From Crotalaria pallida (Eukaryota > Streptophyta > Magnoliopsida > Fabales > Fabaceae), in NCBI GenBank assembly GCA_037953625.1, contig CM075650.1, positions 126,091,706-126,155,705 of the forward strand: DNA of 64,000 bases, in the 5' to 3' direction. The position numbers were made by a program, and so were the translations under genes. The first letter of the stretch is position 1; each line of letters begins with the position of its first letter. This document shows, piece by piece, positions 1 to 10,945 of this stretch. Below the pieces are notes generated by a model. It worked only from the letters and a program-made list of their open reading frames with translations, searched no databases and was not told where the DNA came from.

Positions 1-2070
1 ACCCTTCATCAATTTTGTCAGTAGATTTCATCCCAACTTTAGGAGAATAGTCGGTTTTCTCGGTATGATTCCCTGCCATGGCTAGTTTAGCTAGTAACTC
101 TCTACTGCGGATGAAAGATTTATTGGGGAATCATTTGGGATATGACTGTGCGAGTGGGCTTTTTTTGGTGTGAGTATCTCGTCATGACGTTCAACGTGCT
201 TTGCTAATTTGTTGATGACTTGTCCTAACTTTTTTACTTCCTTTAATACTTCCTGAAAAAAAAATTGTAAATTTGTTTGCATCATACTCCTCGGATGAGA
301 TTAATACAAGTTGATACAAGTATTTAATACGGTCATTGTTGATTGTATCATACTGCACAAAAAACGAGAAAAAAAGCCCATTAATTAAATCTCAAGAAAC
401 GAAAAAAAAAAGAGAAAAAAAAGCCCATTAATTAATACATCATGTTTCCTTCTTGAATTGATACAAGTCCAGTCCATGTTTCCTTCGTGTATATAGGGTG
501 CCTATGTTGATCAATTCTTTTTTTTTTTAATAGAAAAAGTATATTTGTTACAAAACACTGGGCTTACAATCATACTCCAAGGAATAGCCATTAGTGTATA
601 TTATACTCCCCGGATGGGCTTATACCCATTATTGTTTAAAAAATTAAATTTCCATAGACCACATATTATCTTGTTGAATGTTTTTTTTTTCCATTAAGTA
701 TGAGCAAATTAGAGTACAAACACCTAACAGAGTGAGTTATAAAATAGAATGGAAGAAGTATAACACTGAAATAATATTTTAAAAAAAAAATAAAAAATAA
801 AAATAATAATACCTTATTTTGGTTTATGGGTGAATCGCTCTTTCGCTTTGGTGCATGAGAGGCCGTGTCTTTTATGTCGTTGTCGCTATGAAAAAATTGA
901 TATTCATGTTAAATAAAACTTAAATAACATAATTAAATTAAGGTAAAAAAATTATTGAATAAAAATATACCTGGAAGAAAGATCAATTACTTGTTTGAGA
1001 GTTCGTTTTTTGGTTCGACAAGATTTCTTCTCTCCTTCGGGAGTCTTTAATTTTTTCCATTACCATTAACTTTTTTCCTTTCGTAGTCATTTTTGAAATT
1101 CCAACTTTTTTCCTAGGAGTTGTGAATTATGATGTTAAGAATACTATTGTTCACATGACTTTATATAGATTATAAAATAGATATTTATATATAAAAGATA
1201 TAAAAAATTTACGTACATAACAAAGATATGGATATAAAATTTATATACAAAGATATAGATATAGATATAAAATATTATTTTATATATAGAAGATATAAAA
1301 AGTCTACGTATATAACAAGGATATGTATATAAAATTTATATTATACCAAAAAAAAATTATATACAAAGATATAGATATAGATATAAAATAATAATTTATA
1401 TATAAAAGATATAAATCTACTATCCATACTATATTTTGTAGGTGAATAACATTGTATCTAATCAAAATTATAATTTGAAATTAAATAAATATATTATATG
1501 TGAAATCATTATCCTCAATGTGAAATTATTATCTTCAGTTTGTTAAAAAAAAACTAATCATTATCCTCAAAAAGATAAAATCAAAGAGATTAAGCTTATG
1601 TTCAAGTTTATTTAATCATATATAAAAATGTCAATTTATCCATAAAATAAATAAGAAATATCTCACATAATAAGTGTTAAATATAAGGATTAGGGTTAGG
1701 GTCAGGGTTACTCCAACTCATAACTTAGTTTATAAAAGTGTACACTAAGGGTTCTTGGAGGTTCAATAACATATTATTACATCTAAGAACTATAATCAAT
1801 TAATGGTGAGACACCGGCCACGGAGATTCATTACATGGGCTTGCTCATACTCTGATATGATCTGTTATTTCTAAAATCTTGCTATGTAGATCCATTATGA
1901 ATTTATTCAAAATCATCGTATTGATTTTATACAATTTTTTTAAAAATTTATGATCTTTTAATTTTTTAATGTTGGTATGTACATCCATTATGATTTTATT
2001 CAAATATTTTTTTTTAAGTTATGATATTTTATTTCGTAAATCTTGCTACGTATGTAGATCTATTATTGAT
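1..2070. other. AT-rich sequence without a recognised gene
   Basis: I find no supported gene here; open frames are short and have no recognisable domain. From about 1170 to 1410 an imperfect tandem repeat recurs two to three times, built on stretches such as AAAGATATAGATATAGATAT followed by ATAAAATTTATAT. A run of TTAGGG-like units lies at 1687-1710 and is too short to call a telomeric tract. The composition suits intergenic plant DNA or decayed repeats. Confidence 0.6.
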
Positions 2071-2540
2071 TTATTTCTTAAAGCCTACTACGTAGATCCA
2101 TTATTTTTTTCTTAGTATCTTTTATTGATCCGTGTATTTTATTGGTCAAGTACAAAATATATATATTTTTTTATTCTTTGAATGATTTATTTCTTAAAGC
2201 TTACTACATAGATCCATTATTCTCTTCTTAGTATCTTTTATTGATCCGTGTATTTTATTGGTCCATTACAAAATATATATTTTTTTTAATTCTTTGAATG
2301 ATTTATTTCTTAAAGCCTACTGGGTATGGAACAACCCCAGTGGGAGACCCCTACCGCTTAGTACGAGCTCAGTTGGATCGGACCGGATGATTCGGGTTCT
2401 GCGTCAACCTGATCCGGGTACCGGTTGGTGTACACAAAAAATTTTTTTTTTCTTAAAGCCTACTACGTAGATCCATTATTCTTTTCTTAGTATCTTTTAT
2501 TGATCCATGTATTTTATTGGTCCAGTACAAATTATACTAT
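2071..2540. repeat. 116-bp direct tandem repeat, three units
   Basis: A unit starting TTATTTCTTAAAGC, then a GTAGATCCATTATT segment and TTTTATTGATCC, starts near 2071, 2187 and 2303, so the period is 116 bp. Units one and two differ by a few substitutions. The third is interrupted by a retroposon-like insertion at about 2322-2450 and resumes afterwards. Degenerate partial units can be traced leftwards to about 1870. No coding capacity is apparent. Confidence 0.75.
2322..2450 (+). mobile_element. SINE-like short retroposon with target duplication
   Basis: A GC-richer segment of about 125 bp begins GGGTATGGAACAACCCCAGT and ends in a T-rich tail. It interrupts the third unit of the 116-bp repeat. 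The sequence TTCTTAAAGCCTACT occurs immediately before it and again immediately after it, which is a target-site duplication of about 15 bp, as made by LINE-type target-primed reverse transcription. An internal GAGCTCAGTTGG resembles a tRNA-type A box, although it sits further from the 5' end than usual, and the B box is weak. The duplication is seen directly; the assignment to SINEs, possibly Au-type, is inference. Confidence 0.6.
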
Positions 2541-2833
2541 TCTTTTTTTTTATTGTTTGAATTATTTATTTATTTTTTTCTTAGAGTTTTAATTTGTTTA
2601 TCTTATCTTTTACCTTTTATCTTTGATGGATAAGAAGAAAATAACTCCCGCCGTTGCACTAGGAGTATTTGATAAGAACGAATCAAATTAGTTTTATTTT
2701 TTTCATTGATAAATCCCGCCGTTTAACTAATTAGTTTTTTTTATTGATAAATCCTGCAGTTTAAATGTAAATAGGCAAACATAACACAAAAAAAAAAAAA
2801 AAATAGACCTAACAATAAAGTTGTTATATTGAG

Positions 2834-3690
2834 ATGGAGAAAAATATGGTTGATGGTTTATCAGCACCCAGAAGGTCTCCAAAAAAGTCAAAAATAGAAC
2901 AAGAGAATGATGAAGAAATTGAACCATTGTTCAATGACACATCTCCCTATTTGAAGCCTTCAAGGAGTCGGGTTTTGAAGCCGGTAAAGAGTCATTCTTC
3001 GAAAGTGACAAATATCCCCATTGATTTCAGAACATGTTTCCCACTGACAAATATAGATTATTGGCTACTGAAGGATGTATATGGGGTGCCTAATTGCGGC
3101 GAAAGGTGTATATACCAAAACATTGAATATATAACTTTTTAAGTTATCTTAACCAATAATCATTTAATCACTAACAATTAGTTTTGTGCAGCCAAACATC
3201 AGTACTATGGGTATTGGATTGGATGGTTATAGAACACAAGTTTTCACCCAAAGTATTTGGAGTGGTAAGTATCACTAATAATTTTACATGATTCGAAACA
3301 TTTATACTCATATAACATTTATTGATTTTATGTAGATATATGATGATGGGTCAGAATGAACACGGCTCTGAATTTTGTAGATGCCTACTTCAGCGGATGC
3401 TGCCAGCATGTTCGTCAACACACAAATGCCATGTTACGAGAATGGGCAAATTAATTAGATGCTTTTAGAATTTTTTTTTACATAATTACATTATTTAAGA
3501 TTGATTTTGATTTATTTTTTTATTTTTTTAAGATTGATTTACGAGAATGGACTAGTCACACTTGTTTTGAACTGAATTTTAACCCCTTTGATGGCGACCA
3601 TGTTCGTTTTCCTAAGCATTTTCGTGACCAAGTTATGATGATAAAGTATACATGCAGAAATGAAAAATTAACTCGGTTATTAGAATATGT
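2834..3690 (+). pseudogene. Decayed multi-exon coding remnant, product not recognised
   Basis: An open frame from ATG 2834 encodes a basic then acidic N-terminal stretch (residues near MEKNMVDGLSAPRRSP) and runs to a plausible donor at about 3104 (GAAAG/GTGTAT). A TTTTGTGCAG acceptor at about 3190 leads to an exon with a GIGLDGYRTQVF-like translation and a GGTAAGT donor at about 3264. Further coherent stretches follow at about 3352-3450 (MNTALNFVDAYF) and 3570-3693 (FDGDHVRFPKHFRDQV to a TAA). The pieces need frameshifts or read into stops, so the gene looks broken. It could be a host gene fragment or derive from a DNA transposon; I do not recognise the family. Confidence 0.35.
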
Positions 3691-3699
3691 CTAATTATT

Positions 3700-4087
3700 T
3701 TTAATATTAATATCGTCCCATTGTTGTAACACTGGTTAACAAAGTGTAACATCTTCAAAAATTAGCTTAAGGAATAAAATATTACATATGAGATAATTAT
3801 TTTCAGTTTATCATTATAAACTTCAAGAAATGATGTTATACTATAATAAACGACAAAGATAAAGGTTGCTTGACTATAATATACAGGAGATACATAGGGA
3901 TGAAACAAGAAATGAATACCAAACCTTTATAACCAATAACATAAGTATTTAAAAAGAAAAATGATGATGATTATTACGACTATTAGTATTGATAATCTTA
4001 CAAAATCGAATGGCACGAACAGGCACTAGAACAAAGAAACTAATAATATGTTCCTGAACCAGACCGAGGTCAGCATATTCTCCCATC
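3700..4087. other. No feature recognised
   Basis: AT-rich sequence between the two gene remnants. I see no open frame, repeat or RNA gene in it. It may be the 3' flank of both remnants, which are convergent. Confidence 0.4.
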
Positions 4088-4708
4088 TTAATTTGACTTG
4101 AGTAATTTCTTGTCACCTGTATCCTCGCTCCTCAGCAAACTTGAGGCACTCTGAACAGGCGAGGAATCATGATTTATGTGTACCGGTAAAATCCTGGGTA
4201 ATTTTTTTACCCCAAAAATAATTCTAGGTAACATGATCCATGATTTAGAGTTCAAAACAATAAAAAAAGAATATTGCATCCAAATTTGCCACTCTGAAAT
4301 TTGAGGATTTTCTTTCCCTTAGTTTAGCTCAAGGGTCATATTTGGTGAACCTCTTGATTTACCTCATACAACTCAGTACCAACAAAAACATGTCACTTCA
4401 TTGTACTATGATTTTTCACTTGAAGTGAATTAGCAGATTTTTCATACAAGTAAAACTGTCAATGAATCAAAACCAAATTCCCTGAAGCATGTAAAGCTAC
4501 CAAGCTGAATAGGATGATATTAAAACTAAAAATTATCAAACCTTGGAAGTCTACTAATAAGCATGCTTCATTCAATTTCTAAATAGTGCTGCTCTGCCGT
4601 AGTGTTTAGATAACCTAGGGGGAATAGTTACCTGCATTGCTAGAAGAACCTGTTGCATTTCACCCAGCATCTTCTCCAAAATTTCTGCTTGAACCGCTAA
4701 TGCACTTG
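4088..4708 (-). pseudogene. Last exons of a truncated gene of unknown product
   Basis: On the - strand, 4708-4632 is open with a helical, coding-like translation (ALAVQAEILEKMLGEMQ) and ends in a good donor, CAG/GTAACT. A matching acceptor (ATTACCCAG) lies at 4194, and the next exon runs from 4193 to a possible stop at 4088 in one frame (SSPVQSASSLLRSED) or to an earlier stop in another. The upstream edge is abrupt: from 4709 the sequence is a retrotransposon LTR fragment that matches 34530 onward. The 5' part of the gene is therefore missing here, either deleted or displaced to the far side of the cluster. The product is not recognised, and the splice sites are inferred from sequence alone. 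Confidence 0.4.
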
Positions 4709-5372
4709 CAACATAAAATACACTTAAAACTCTCAAAATTCAAACAACTACCTTAAACCAAAAATCCTAACTTCAAACTTCAAAATCTCTCTCCTTTTCT
4801 CCTAGGTTAGCCTCGGCCTCCTCTCCTTCTTTGGGTTGATGGGTGATTTTCTTCTTGAGGTTTGGAGAAGGAAGTGTGTGAAGAAGAAGAATCAAGGGTA
4901 TTAGGTCAAGGAACTTGGATTTTTCACTCTCCCTCTCCTCTTTTCTCTCACGGTTTCTCCCTCTCTCTCTATGTGTTGAGGGCTTGATTTTTTTGCTCTT
5001 CAAGAAAGTGTTTGTGAAGTAAAGAAATGAAATGGGAAATGAGGGAAAAGAGTGGAAAATGGACTAAGGCTTTAGGCTTATATAGGCAACTAATGTAATT
5101 CCCTTCTCACCCTTGAATTCGGTCATGAGGTGTGTATGGATGAGGGGCAATTTTGGCAACTCTAAAATATCTACTTGGGGGCCAAGTTTCTATTTTCATT
5201 TCTTTTTATTATATTTCTCTTTTACTTAATCATCAAGCAATGACTCTTATGCAATTTCATCCTAGGTAAATACATACACATACATGCCACACATACATAT
5301 ACACGTGACACTCATACATACATACACACATTATCTTTTTATTTCTTACTCATTTTTACTTTAAAACAATAT
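4709..5372 (-). mobile_element. LTR fragment A, first part (F-family long LTR)
   Basis: This stretch is almost identical to 34530-35191 of solo LTR F, with only scattered substitutions. It is the U3 and promoter end of that LTR on the - strand. The TATA-like CCTATATAAG lies at 5077-5086 (- strand), followed downstream on that strand by a CT/GA-rich leader. The remaining 5 kb of the LTR on the left is missing, truncated at 4709 against gene-like sequence. The fragment is split by the Tat element and continues at 18980-19365. The last five bases, AATAT (5368-5372), are the target duplicated by that insertion. Confidence 0.85.
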
Positions 5373-6305
5373 TGTTTCGGACCGCTTTGTGCGATAAGTA
5401 AATAATCAGTGAAAAGATAATGGGTTCGTAAACTTAATGAAGCTTTTGGCTTTTATTACTTTGAAAGGGGAGTTCAGGGAGATGAATGCAAGAGTGAGGG
5501 TTCCACACTTGTGGTATTTTTAGAGGATGAGGGGTGCGCGCCTTCGGCTTTTTACACTTTCCTCTATATTCTAAAACTTAAGCTTCAGCAGAAGCTTCTA
5601 TTCTATCCTCTCTCTTGCACTCTCTCCGTGTTTCTTTTCAGTTGATTTGAGTTGAGTTGAGTTTTTCCCCCCTGTTGTTGAGCTCCCGGTACGTTGGAAG
5701 AGGTCTTCCTCTTATAGGGTCCTCTTTGCCTATTGGTCTTTTCCTTTACTTCACTTGGTCCACTGGTCTATTTCCTTTTTCCTTCTTTGTGGTTGTTCTC
5801 TTCAGAACCCGTTTTGTCCCCTTTACCTCTTTGAGCTTTGCCATTGATTGCTCACAGTGGGAGGCTTGCAAGGCTTTCCTTTTTCGACTTTCCTCAAAGA
5901 AGGGGCTGCATGATGTAAGCCAAGATGCTCTGGCTTCTCATGCACGTTCCTCATGACCTGGGGAACCGAAGCCTTTTGTCTGCACATGTCTGCCCTCGTC
6001 AGACCCTGTTTCATGTTCGCCTTCATTTATCATAACTTTCTCCCCAAGCTTCTGTAACGCTTGAGGCGCTCTGGGAGGGCTCGTTGCGCTTATTGACATC
6101 GACGCGCCTTGCTTTTCCTGTTGGCCGTGACTTCAGAATATGACGCCTTGATGACCGATGCTCTGGGCGTAGTGCTTTGGGCAGTTCCTGGTGCTTGTAC
6201 GCTTTCTCTTGGTGTCTTTGGCGTTTTATTTTTGTTTGGTGATTTTGGGCCTCCTTATGCATTGGGCCTTGTGGTGTTGGGCTTCCAAATAGTGGGGTAT
6301 CAACA
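5373..6305 (-). repeat. 3' LTR of the Tat element
   Basis: This 933-bp repeat matches 18042-18974 with about 17 substitutions and no length difference. Its ends form the short inverted repeat TGTT/AACA. A TATA-like CCTATAAG lies on the - strand near 5711-5718. Because the internal PMD gene reads away from this LTR on the + strand, the LTR could also influence that gene's antisense transcription; no + strand promoter motif is convincing. Confidence 0.93.
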
Positions 6306-6320
6306 ATTGCCCCCTTTGCA
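6306..6320 (-). other. Polypurine tract of the Tat element
   Basis: Read on the - strand, the bases next to the 3' LTR are TGCAAAGGGGGCAAT, immediately followed by the LTR start TGTTGATACC. A purine run abutting the 3' LTR is the expected plus-strand primer site. It independently fixes the element's orientation. Confidence 0.85.
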
Positions 6321-6655
6321 GTGAAAAGGAATGGATTTCCTTTTTAGTGCAAATCCTGCTTTCGCTGCCCCGTCACCTGTTCCTCTTTCCTTATTTTTTT
6401 CATTCCACGTGCCAGCTGAGGGATACCCATCAGTTACTTGCACGTTCTCCCACTCCCCTCTGCAGTTCAAAACTCCCTCCTTCCAACTCTTCAGTTCCTC
6501 CTTTTTCCCGACCACTCCTTTTCGTTCATCCTTTCAAAACTCCCTCCACCTCTTTTTTTCTCTCCAACAGTAGAGAACTTCTCTCATCGCCTCTTTCTTC
6601 GTTTTAGGTTTTTCTCACCTTGAATCCTTTTTCACGTTGCTACCTGCTTTCAATC

Positions 6656-9600
6656 ATGGGGAGGTCGAAATCTACTCCCACTGTTGAAGTTGAGGATGAC
6701 GTTGCTCTTGAAGAAACTGAGGAGGAAATCTCTCTCCCAAACCCCATTACTTATTGCTTCATGCAAGGTCTCCCTTGCCCTCGTTCTTACCCCATAAACC
6801 CTGGTCACCGCCGTTGGGCAACGGGAGTGAAGGCGACACTCCCCTTTGGCCCATTCCCTGAATCCGGCGACCTACTCAACGGTCCTCCTACTAAAGCAAT
6901 GGTGATTCCTGATGACACCGCCAAGCTCATTTCTTCTCCTTCTTACCACAAGGACCACCGTGAGTTGGGTCCTTCACTGCTCCGCTCTCGCCTTCGCCGT
7001 GCAGAGTTTCCCTGGGTGGACCTGAACTTTAACGTCTATATCGGTGGGACTACTGGTTGGAAAGATTGGATCAATCAGGTGTTTGCGAGTGATCCTCCCT
7101 TCGTGGAGGTTCTCAAGAAAGTTGGAATAGTTGAAGCGATCAAGGTGTCTCCCCGGATTGGCGCCAATCGTAGGTCAGATGATTTGTTCGCCATGATTCA
7201 GCGCTGGTGCTCTTCGACTCATACCTTTCTGACGTCCTGGGGTGAGTTCACTCCCACTTTGGAGGACGTAGTTGTCTTATTGAAGCTTCCCTCCTTTGGA
7301 AACGTTGATCTTGACATAACAAAAGTAGGCGAGAACCTTTCTGACTTGGCCTTGGAGTTGAAGGCGGCTTCCATTGCTAGCGCCAAGCATTCCCACGAGC
7401 TACTCCAACAGAGGCGTGTCTCGCTCGCCGAAGGTTCTTCTTCTCAAAAGTTCAGGGGCACGGGGAATTTGGTCCCTAAAGAGCAGAAAGCGAGTCAGCG
7501 CTCCTCGCTTAAATACACGTTTGCTAGCTGGGTTCGGTATTTCTATGGCGACTTCCACGATGGCAAATTTCATCCTGGTCCTGTGAAGGATCAGAGGCTT
7601 CGCCGTATTGCCTTCGTCGCCTTCTGGTTAAGTAGGTATGTGTTTCCAGGTCCTCCATGGGAGTCTGTTAGTCTTTGTGTCTTCCTGCTAGCTTGTCTTT
7701 TGGCTGAGGGAACACGTCTTCCCCTCTCTTCGTTTTATTTGGGTGGCTTGTATGCTCGCCTCGATCAAGTTTCTGAACAAATGCGAATTTCTCATGGTCG
7801 TTTTCCTATCAATTCTTTTGCTGATTTGGCTTTTCTCCAATACTTTTTATTTGAGCGCTTTCCTGAATATGGTCCGGTTAGGCTTGCCCCTTCTGATGAC
7901 GCCTCTGGTCTTGAGCCTCGCGCCTGGTGCTGGACCAAGGGTTGTCCCAGAGAGCCTTTGGTTGCTGTTATTGATTTAGAGGAGCAGTTTGTCTTTCGTC
8001 CTTATTTGGACCACATTTGGGAGGGGTGTGATCCCCTGCATCCCTTGTATATTGAAGAGCGTCTCACCTCCAGAAATAATGCTCAGAGTTATACTGAAGG
8101 CATGTATGATTTATGGAAACTGATCTTGACTGCTCGCTGCCTTCCTGGCTTCGTTCCTTTGGATAACAAGAGTGCCAACGGGGGCGCCTTGTGGCCTTTT
8201 GTATATCGCCCTGATCGCGTTGCGAGGCAATTCGGGCGCGATCAGCCTCCATGTGTCCTTTTGATTGATCAAGTCTCCCTGCATGAGACCATCCCCTCTA
8301 TCCTTTTTGATGCTGATCCTGATGTCTCAAGTGCTCCTTTGGTTTACATCCCTCCCCTTCATGTCGGAGGCGTTCTTTGTAGTTGGGTGACATCCCATAA
8401 GGATATTTTACAACATCTTCAGAGTTTTGAATCCACTCCGAAGCGTACCATCCCTGCTCTTTTGTCCATCGTATGTAATGACCCTTATTACTCCACTTCT
8501 GTGAAGAAAGGAAAAGGTAGTTTCTTTACTGGTCTTGTTTGTTTTATCGATTACTGTTTCATCCATTTGGCTCCGTTTTCATGCTTTGTTTTGTTTGTTT
8601 CAGCTGAAGCGGTTTCTTCCGTGCGCAAGCGTAAAGCCACTGCATCCTCGCCTTCCGCTGTTGTAGTATCAAAACGAGGTAAGAAACAGGCTTCTTCTCC
8701 AGCTCCTTCTGCTCCTAAATCTTCTTCTCAAGGCGGGGGTAAGAATGCTACACCCTCTCAGAAAGGGAAGAAGGCTGTTGCAGCTGTGCCTTCTCGACGG
8801 TCTTCTCGCTTGCAGCTTCACAACACTCCTCCCGCCCCCGCTTCTCCTGTTCGTGCTGATTTAGTTGAAGCTGAGAGCGACAATGAAGATCAGTCGGGCG
8901 ACGCTCTCTTGGCTTATTATGATACTTCAAAAGGAGATGGTGATTCCTCTGAGGGTGAGAGCGACGATGCTGATGAGGAAAACACCCTAGGTTCCGCCTC
9001 TTGCTTCCCATTTTCACCTTCGCCGTGGCCCTTTTCTTCCCCCTTCGGCCTTTCTGCTCTTTACCGTTGTCGCATTTTTTCCAGATTTTTAGTACTAATG
9101 CACATTTTCATTTTCCGCTATTCCGTTTGTTTGTTTCACTGTAGGTGGTTCTGGCGGATGTGGTTCGGCTTTGCCTTCGCCTCAGGCTTCTGAGAGCCTT
9201 CCAACTCCCATTAGCACCTCTGTCAGTTCTCCAACAATTCCACCGTTTGATCGTGTGGAGGCTTCGGACTTTCGCCGTCAACCAACCGCTAGTGGAGGCG
9301 TTGCACCCACCGGATTTGCCACTCATGTGCCTTTTGGTCGGATCAGCAGCCCTTTGTTTGTACAACCTTTGTCGCCCGTTTCCGCTTTGGAGGCCGTCGC
9401 CGTTAGTGTTCCTATTCATTCTGACGTTGCTTCCGAACCTGCTGGTGATGTTGGTTCCGGTTTGGAAATTGTTGCGGTTGGTGATTTTTCCTTGCCCCCT
9501 ATTGAGGTTCCAAAGAATGTTTCCGTTTCCATTGCTTCCAAGGACGTTCCTGCTGACGTTTCTTCAAATGTTGCTGCAAGCGTTGCTGCTGCAAACGTTT

Positions 9601-10556
9601 CTGACATTGTCATAGGTGACTGTATCCCTGTTGATGCCGTTTTTCATAGTTTGGATGTTGAGGTGATGGACACCCCTGCCCCCAAGGAAAGCCAAGTTGA
9701 TACTGCTGCTGAAGTTCGTGCTGTTAATGAGGGCGATACCAGTTTCACCCCGAGTTCTGCTAATATAGCTGAAATTTCAAAAGACGCTGCGAATTCTTCC
9801 GAGGGGCGTCCTGTGAGCGAGATTCCTTCCGTTCGACTTGCCCCTGTCAAAGTTGCTCAGGTCGCCACGTCTCTGGCTTCCTCTTCGGTTTGTGAGTGTT
9901 CTTTTAACCATTCATCAAGTTGGGTTTCCTTCGCTAAGTGTCCATGCTTTTATTGGATTTGCAAATGTTGTTGCTTTTCTCACTTATTCCTGTTTTGTTT
10001 TGTTTTTGTTGTTTGTTTTTTTTTGTGTTGTTGTTTTGCAGCTGCGTTTTCTGCCAAGTCCCGCGGTTCTCTCGATGCGGAGGAGCAGTCTATGATTGAA
10101 TCATTCCTCCTTACTCATCCTGACTTGGTGCCACCGAGTGCTTCATTTCCACGTTTTTTCAGAGAATCTGCTGCGTGCACCATGGTACAGATGCTGGGCT
10201 TGGTAAGTTCTGTTGATGTTGATGCATTGCCATGGGAAGACAAGGTCGAGCTTTTGGATTGCCTCCATTCTTTGAAGATTCAGCATTACTCTGGTGTCTG
10301 GCTTGATGAGGCAGTTGCCAAACTAGAGAAATTGCGTCCGCCTTTTGATGCTACTGGCTTGGCCGAAACCAAGCGTATCTTGCAGGAGCGTCGCACTACG
10401 CTGACCACTCGATCAAAAGAGCTTTCAGCCCAGCTTGCACAAGTGACTTCTGATTTGGAGAATGTCGACAAGGAGCTCAATGATTTGGCTGCTCAGGAGC
10501 GCTCCTATGAGGAAGCTTGTAAACTCGTCAGTCTGAATGTTCTGTTTAATGCTTGA
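6656..10556 (+). CDS. Antisense PMD-domain gene inside the retrotransposon (4 exons)
   Basis: Proposed exons are 6656-8516, 8604-8990, 9145-9891 and 10042-10556, giving 3,510 bases (1,169 codons plus a TGA stop) without interruption. I chose ATG 6656 (MGRSKSTPTVEVEDD), because only non-ATG codons extend the frame upstream. Residues from roughly 110 to 420 look like a plant mobile domain (aminotransferase-like PMD, PF10536): a Trp-rich start, then SWGEFTPTLEDVVVLLKLP (typical PMD signature), then FVAFWLSRYVFP. A basic Lys/Ser/Pro-rich segment (SVRKRKATAS, KKQASSPAPS) resembling nuclear signals follows, then a low-complexity acidic and Val/Ser-rich middle, and a C-terminal coiled coil (KELSAQLAQVTSDLENVDKE). 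PMD proteins of the MAIN/MAIL1 type are nuclear and act in silencing and genome stability; the function of this copy is unknown. It lies in the 3' region of the element, convergent with pol. A further 3' exon cannot be excluded. Confidence 0.82.
8517..8603 (+). other. Intron 1 of the antisense PMD gene
   Basis: 87 bp from AAAAG/GTAGTT to TTTGTTTCAG, T-rich, phase 1. Its length is a multiple of three and it has no stop, so unspliced RNA would also be readable. Its translation is a Phe/Cys/Leu-rich run unlike its flanks, which supports removal. Confidence 0.7.
8991..9144 (+). other. Intron 2 of the antisense PMD gene
   Basis: 154 bp from CCCTAG/GTTCCG to TTTCACTGTAG. The length is not a multiple of three, and removing it joins the upstream frame exactly to the downstream frame that stays open to 10041. 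That frame restoration is the best evidence that splicing is real. The join creates a Gly codon within a Gly/Ser-rich stretch. Confidence 0.75.
9892..10041 (+). other. Intron 3 of the antisense PMD gene
   Basis: 150 bp with a consensus donor (GTGAGT) and a long T-rich tract ending TTGTTTTGCAG. It is in frame and without stops, but it translates to Cys/Phe-rich sequence unlike the surrounding Ser/Ala-rich protein. A donor four bases earlier (9888) would shift the frame. Confidence 0.72.
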
Positions 10557-10945
10557 TTGTTGTTGTATTATGACTTGTCGCCTTGAACTTGTATTTTGGC
10601 CTTTGTTTGCTGATTCTTGAAGTTGTAATCGTGATCGTCTACTGTGGTGCCTTTTGCATGCTCTTCGAGCTTAGACTTTGCTTTTGTGTGTGTGCCACCA
10701 CTTTGGCGATATTCACGAATATTTTAACTTTGCTTCGTATGCCTTCATTTGCTTTGTTTCTTGGACTTGTATGTAAGCCTTGTAAGCCTTGTTGCTTCAC
10801 ACTCTTGTGGCTTGAATCGTGACTCTGCGTTTGTCCGATATTACACTTGTATTTGTTCCCGCTTCAGCACGCTCTCCTTGGTCTCAATGTTGTTTTTTTT
10901 TAAAGCGTGCTTTTAACGCTTTCGAATTCTTCAGCAAGTTTCAGA
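10557..10945. other. 3' region of the Tat element, no gene recognised
   Basis: T-rich sequence between the stop of the PMD gene and the tandem repeats. It contains a doubled TAAGCCTTG near 10775-10790. No domain or RNA gene is visible. It should hold the 3' end of the PMD transcript, but no clear AATAAA is present. Confidence 0.5.

Noticed and set aside
91..285. 64-codon - strand frame with a helical N-terminus
   Set aside because: Isolated, short and without splice or domain support.
1687..1710. Interstitial telomere-like TTAGGG run
   Set aside because: Three to four imperfect units only, and the common plant telomere unit is TTTAGGG. Too short to mean anything.
4773..5003. Lys/Glu/Arg-rich - strand frame, also at 34594-35022
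   Set aside because: It translates the CT/GA-rich leader of the long LTR; low complexity, differs by indels between copies.
5657..6324. Several short + strand frames in the Tat LTR, repeated at 18284-18981
   Set aside because: They overlap in several frames, occur in both LTRs and lack domains. They are LTR by-products.
6620..9193. Single 857-codon frame as one exon
   Set aside because: It begins at TTG and reads through introns 1 and 2, including a Phe/Leu-rich tail from intron 2. The spliced model explains the sequence better.
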